Shown: piece by piece, positions 61,278-64,000 of the stretch
How positions within the stretch are numbered: the first letter of the stretch is position 1
How the letters are laid out: every line of letters starts with the position of its first letter
Notes under the pieces: generated by a model
What the model saw: the letters and a program-made list of their open reading frames with translations, nothing else
The model's database searches: none
What the model was told of the DNA's origin: nothing
Origin: CAYXLI01 sp964464925
Lineage (GTDB): Bacteria > Acidobacteriota > Terriglobia > Bryobacterales > Bryobacteraceae
Assembly: GCA_964464925.1 (NCBI GenBank)
Contig: CAYXLI010000028.1
Span: 1 to 64,000 of the forward strand
Direction: 5' to 3'
DNA length: 64,000 nt
Made by a program: the position numbers and the translations under genes

Positions 61278-61832
61278 TCAGCGCTTGACTTCTGCTGCGC
61301 TGGCAACCAACGGGGCCTGTTGTTGGGGAGGTGGCTGAACGCTCGTCTTGGGCGCTACCTTCCCTTCCGTCTTGATGATATCGATACTGCCCTTAAAGTA
61401 TGCGCCGTCTTCGATGACGATGCGGGCAGTCTTAATGTCGCCAACCAGGCGGGCATCCTTACGGATGTCGATCTTGTCAGTTGCTTCGACATTCCCATGG
61501 ATGGTACCGAGGACGACGATCTCGCGGGCTTTCACACCAGCTTGCACCTTGCCGTTGGGCCCCACCGTAAGACGGTGTTCATGGAGTTCAACGGTTCCTT
61601 CGACTTCGCCGTCGATCACGAGATCTTCACGGCTAAAAATCTGGCCTTTCACCATCACGGCCTTGCCGATAGTGGCCGACCCTGAGGGAGATGCAGGCGG
61701 GTCAAAACTGCGCGGGGGCATTGGCGACATGGGGTTCCCTTCCTTAGGTGCTTGATGCTGAACGGGTGTCGGGGGCGCCGGCGGAGCAGCCGGCCGAACC
61801 GGCACCTCGTCTTCTTTCTTTCTATTCCACAT
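61278..61832 (-). CDS. Bactofilin
   Basis: A 184-residue cytoskeletal protein. The N-terminal 55 residues are Pro-rich (PVRPAAPPAPPTPVQHQ), then a DUF583 bactofilin core of short beta turns (SATIGKAVMVKGQIFSREDL, GEVEGTVELHEHRLTVGPNG, GTIHGNVEATDKIDIRKDAR) and a Pro/Gln tail. Bactofilins polymerise without nucleotide and help in cell shape or stalk formation. It begins the two-gene run with the methyltransferase-like gene. Confidence 0.93.
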   Translation of the reverse strand: MWNRKKEDEVPVRPAAPPAPPTPVQHQAPKEGNPMSPMPPRSFDPPASPSGSATIGKAVMVKGQIFSREDLVIDGEVEGTVELHEHRLTVGPNGKVQAGVKAREIVVLGTIHGNVEATDKIDIRKDARLVGDIKTARIVIEDGAYFKGSIDIIKTEGKVAPKTSVQPPPQQQAPLVASAAEVKR

Positions 61833-62036
61833 TTAGGAGTGTGCTTCCTCGAACCATACTATAGGTCGGACCCTGGAAAAAGCAAACGTTGGTACTGGGG
61901 ATAGTTGGATCCACTACCTAGGTGTGTATTCATCACCAAAGTAGAAGAAAAATAACTCATCCGTTTGCTGTACTTTCGCGTGAAACGTCAGGTGTCGATC
62001 TGGTTTCATCTGCTAGGTTCGGGGTGGAGGCGAGGT

Positions 62037-62255
62037 ATGTTTCACAACGGGAAGCTGCTTAATGAATTGAAGAATCTGACAGCGAAGGTGGAAGACAACT
62101 TCCTCTCGGATGAAGCTAAGCCGAGTTTTGGGGATCTCTTGAAACTGGTCGAGCACCGCGATTTGGGCAGCGGCAAGTTCGGACCATCGCGGATTGAAGC
62201 GGGCTGGTGTTCGAAGAAAAACCCGGATGTTGATGTTGAGGATGCGGCGGCTTAG
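62037..62255 (+). CDS. Small hypothetical protein
   Basis: A 72-residue soluble protein (FHNGKLLNELKNLTAKVEDN, then FGDLLKLVEHRDLGSGKFGP) starting at ATG 62037 with the purine-rich GGAGGCGAGGT upstream. The frame is open further to 61965 but without a signal. Its TAG overlaps the stop of the convergent HAD gene by 2 bases. I do not recognise a family. Confidence 0.55.
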   Translation: MFHNGKLLNELKNLTAKVEDNFLSDEAKPSFGDLLKLVEHRDLGSGKFGPSRIEAGWCSKKNPDVDVEDAAA

Positions 62256-62899
62256 GCGCCGCGCACTACTGCTGCAAGCTGCTCGAAGCGATCGATCAAA
62301 AAGTCGGGAGGATAGGTCGTGAGAGTCTCGGGCTGAAACCCATACGTCACGCCGCATGCCCGGATCCCGGCATTTCGGGCAGTCTGGATGTCGACTCCAC
62401 TGTCACCAACCATCAGCGTTTTCTCCGGCGCCGCGCCGGATTCTGCCAGAAGCGCCTCCACTCCTACCGGGTGCGGTTTCTTCTGTTCAAAGCTGTTCCC
62501 TCCGAAAATCTGGAAGAATTGGGAGCCGACCCCGAGCCCCTGAAGAATTGCCACGCTCATGCGCACAGGCTTGTTCGTCAGGACAGCCAATTGCTTTCCT
62601 TCCGCATGGAGTTCTTGCAAAGTCTCACGCACTCCGGGATACAGCACCGTATGGTCGAGCATGTGGTCGCGGTAGTAGCGAAGAAAGAACTCCAAACCGG
62701 CCGCAACGTCGGCTTCAGAGGCACCCTCGCCCAAGGCACGGCGTATCAATACGGGCGCGCCGTTGCCGACATAAGAGTAGATGGTGTCGTGTTCCATAGT
62801 CGGCATGCCCAGGTACGCGCGAGTCGCGTTCACAGCATGCGCCAGGTCAAGTTTGGAATCTATGAGAGTTCCGTCAAGATCAAAAATGAGAAGGTCCAA
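62252..62899 (-). CDS. gph: Phosphoglycolate phosphatase-like HAD hydrolase
   Basis: The predicted 215-residue HAD subfamily IA enzyme shows motif I LLIFDLDGTLIDSKLDLAHA, motif II in AVLTNKPVRMS, and motif IV in TLMVGDSGVDIQTARNAGIR. It would hydrolyse 2-phosphoglycolate or a similar small phosphate ester. TTG 62899 is chosen because the family core begins there; the frame is open upstream for 1 kb opposite the ABC-F gene, but that is not coding. It is divergent from the ABC-F gene. Confidence 0.85.
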   Translation of the reverse strand: MDLLIFDLDGTLIDSKLDLAHAVNATRAYLGMPTMEHDTIYSYVGNGAPVLIRRALGEGASEADVAAGLEFFLRYYRDHMLDHTVLYPGVRETLQELHAEGKQLAVLTNKPVRMSVAILQGLGVGSQFFQIFGGNSFEQKKPHPVGVEALLAESGAAPEKTLMVGDSGVDIQTARNAGIRACGVTYGFQPETLTTYPPDFLIDRFEQLAAVVRGA

Positions 62900-63025
62900 T
62901 TTCGGCTGCCTACTCCCAACGTAGCGCAACCATTGGATGAACCTGATTTGCGTACCAGGACGGACTCCGGCTCCGGCAAAGATGGTCTGGATTTCGCGGT
63001 GCGCGACAATGAAACTTAGTCCTCC

Positions 63026-64000
63026 ATGCTGCAACTCTCCGGGGCCGGCAAGCGTTTCGGCCACAAACTTTTGTTTGAAAACCTTGATTGGATGATCACC
63101 TCGCGTGACCGCGCGGGGCTGGTCGGCGCCAATGGCACCGGCAAATCGACCCTGCTGAAAGTCCTCGCCGGCATCGAGACGCTCGACTATGGAACCTTCA
63201 GCATCACGAAGGGCACCACCGCCGGGTATCTGCCCCAAGACGGGCTTCGGCTTTCCGGACGAACCGTCTTTGCGGAGTGCATGGCCGTTTTCGCGGACCT
63301 GCGCGCGATGGAGAAGGAACTCGAGGACCTGACGAACCGGATGTCGGACACGGATCCGGCCAGTTCCGAATACATGGCCATCGCAGAACGATTCCACACA
63401 GTGGACAGCAACTTTCGCGCACGCGACGGATACGCGATCGAAGCCCAGGTGGGCACCGTCCTCAATGGCCTGGGATTCCGGAAAGACGATTGGCATAGGC
63501 GAACGGAGGAATTCTCCGGCGGCTGGCAGATGCGAATCGCGTTGGCCAAGTTGCTGCTGGAGGAGCCAAATCTGCTGCTGCTCGATGAGCCTACGAACCA
63601 TCTGGACCTGGAAGCGCGCAATTGGCTGGAAGACTACCTGAAGAACTACCCGAACGCGTTTGTGCTCATCTCGCACGACCGCTATTTCCTCGACGTGACG
63701 GTCGACCGGATTGTAGAACTCTGGAACAAGAAGGCGTGGTTCTATCCGGGCAATTACGAGAAGTATCTGTCCCAAAAAGAAGAGCGGCGGTCCACCATGG
63801 AGGCGGCTTGGCGAAATCAGCAGGAAAAAATCGAGCAACTCGAAGCCTTTATCAGCCGGTTCCGGTACCAGGCCACCAAGGCGAAGCAGGTGCAGAGCCG
63901 GATCAAGGAACTGGAGCGCATGGAGCGCGTGGAACCTCTCCCCGACGAGGAGAAGACTATCCACTTCACGTTCCCACAGCCGAAAGCGAGCGGCCGCATA
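63026..64000 (+). CDS. ABC-F family ATPase (Uup/EttA type), cut by the window end
   Basis: The frame is open from ATG 63026 to the edge without a stop, 325 residues so far. It has no membrane helices. The first ABC unit has Walker A (VGANGTGKSTLLKVLAG), the Q-loop GYLPQDG, the signature EFSGGWQMRIALAKLLLEEP and Walker B LLLLDEPTNHLDLEARNWLE, with HDRYFLD as the H-loop. A long helical linker (QKIEQLEAFISRFRYQ-like, QVQSRIKELERME) follows, as in ABC-F proteins that act on ribosomes. The second ABC unit lies beyond the window. No ribosome binding site is obvious. Confidence 0.92.
   Translation, partial: MLQLSGAGKRFGHKLLFENLDWMITSRDRAGLVGANGTGKSTLLKVLAGIETLDYGTFSITKGTTAGYLPQDGLRLSGRTVFAECMAVFADLRAMEKELEDLTNRMSDTDPASSEYMAIAERFHTVDSNFRARDGYAIEAQVGTVLNGLGFRKDDWHRRTEEFSGGWQMRIALAKLLLEEPNLLLLDEPTNHLDLEARNWLEDYLKNYPNAFVLISHDRYFLDVTVDRIVELWNKKAWFYPGNYEKYLSQKEERRSTMEAAWRNQQEKIEQLEAFISRFRYQATKAKQVQSRIKELERMERVEPLPDEEKTIHFTFPQPKASGRI

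Noticed and set aside
62252..63964. A 570-residue open frame in which the HAD phosphatase would have a 350-residue N-terminal extension
   Set aside because: The extension lies opposite the clear ABC-F gene and has no domain. HAD homology starts at about 62899, where a TTG start fits.
1..64000. tRNA, rRNA, insertion sequences, prophage or integron
   Set aside because: I looked for TPsiC-loop-like GGTTCGAATCC motifs, transposase motifs and terminal inverted repeats and saw none convincing. A computed scan (tRNAscan, ISfinder) would settle it.

Overview
The window is a chromosome segment of an acidobacterium, most likely from the Solibacter/Bryobacter group (Bryobacterales). This is inferred from gene content, not from a database search. 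The signs are two secreted proteins with the TIGR03437-type domain typical of Solibacter, an Oar-like carboxypeptidase-regulatory/TonB receptor, a cyanophycinase, a bactofilin, a PEP-CTERM protein, an orphan MacB-type periplasmic domain, and a MurE with the DNPR motif of a meso-diaminopimelate (diderm) peptidoglycan. Base composition is fairly high in G+C. No tRNA, rRNA, CRISPR array, insertion sequence or integrase was seen, so this looks like ordinary chromosome with some accessory patches.

Layout: 1-3301 carries a broken DUF1080 gene, a Tat-exported galactonate-dehydratase-like enolase, a family 2 glycosyltransferase and a small membrane/coiled-coil protein. 3304-8840 (minus) is a compact operon in transcription order rsbR, rsbS, rsbT, an RsbT-like ATPase fused to a SpoIIE/PP2C phosphatase, an RsbT-like ATPase fused to a complete hybrid histidine kinase, and a receiver-histidine kinase. 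This is a stressosome wired to phosphorelay proteins, with no sigma factor next to it. 9001-19206 mixes secreted proteins with nadA, moaA, lipA, a decayed pirin gene and a cyanophycinase. 19331-19900 encodes two tiny paralogous membrane-anchored proteins, one with three proline/tryptophan-rich repeats.

20201-34361 (minus) is the division and cell wall cluster: mraZ, rsmH, ftsL-like, a 61-aa ORF, ftsI, murE, a 62-aa ORF, murF, mraY, murD, ftsW, murG, then an ankyrin protein and an ExeA-like ATPase. murC, murB, ddl, ftsQ, ftsA and ftsZ do not follow. Many junctions overlap by 1-4 bases. Four direct repeats at 11-bp spacing lie in front of the mraZ core and probably form the MraZ operator.

34466-46522 holds a TPR lipoprotein-like/secreted protein, the MacB-like fragment, the TonB receptor, thiC, an exported Xaa-Pro aminopeptidase joined to a CHASE2 histidine kinase and a sigma-54 response regulator, and a 48-aa membrane protein. 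46554-52406 has a lysozyme-fold protein, a small secreted protein, a frameshifted POT peptide transporter, a pseudo-receiver kinase and an M28 peptidase. 52458-57889 is a plus-strand run of a membrane protein, a bacterial microcompartment shell protein, an acylating aldehyde dehydrogenase with an unusual C-terminal extension, a small acidic protein and recJ, with 1- to 4-base overlaps at the last two junctions. 58214-64000 ends with a PEP-CTERM protein, an M20 amidohydrolase, a methyltransferase-like protein, a bactofilin, a phosphoglycolate-phosphatase-like HAD protein and an ABC-F ATPase cut by the window edge.

Three genes (DUF1080, pirin, POT transporter) are disrupted. The first and third need only one small indel and could be sequencing errors. 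The pirin gene has lost internal sequence and looks truly decayed.
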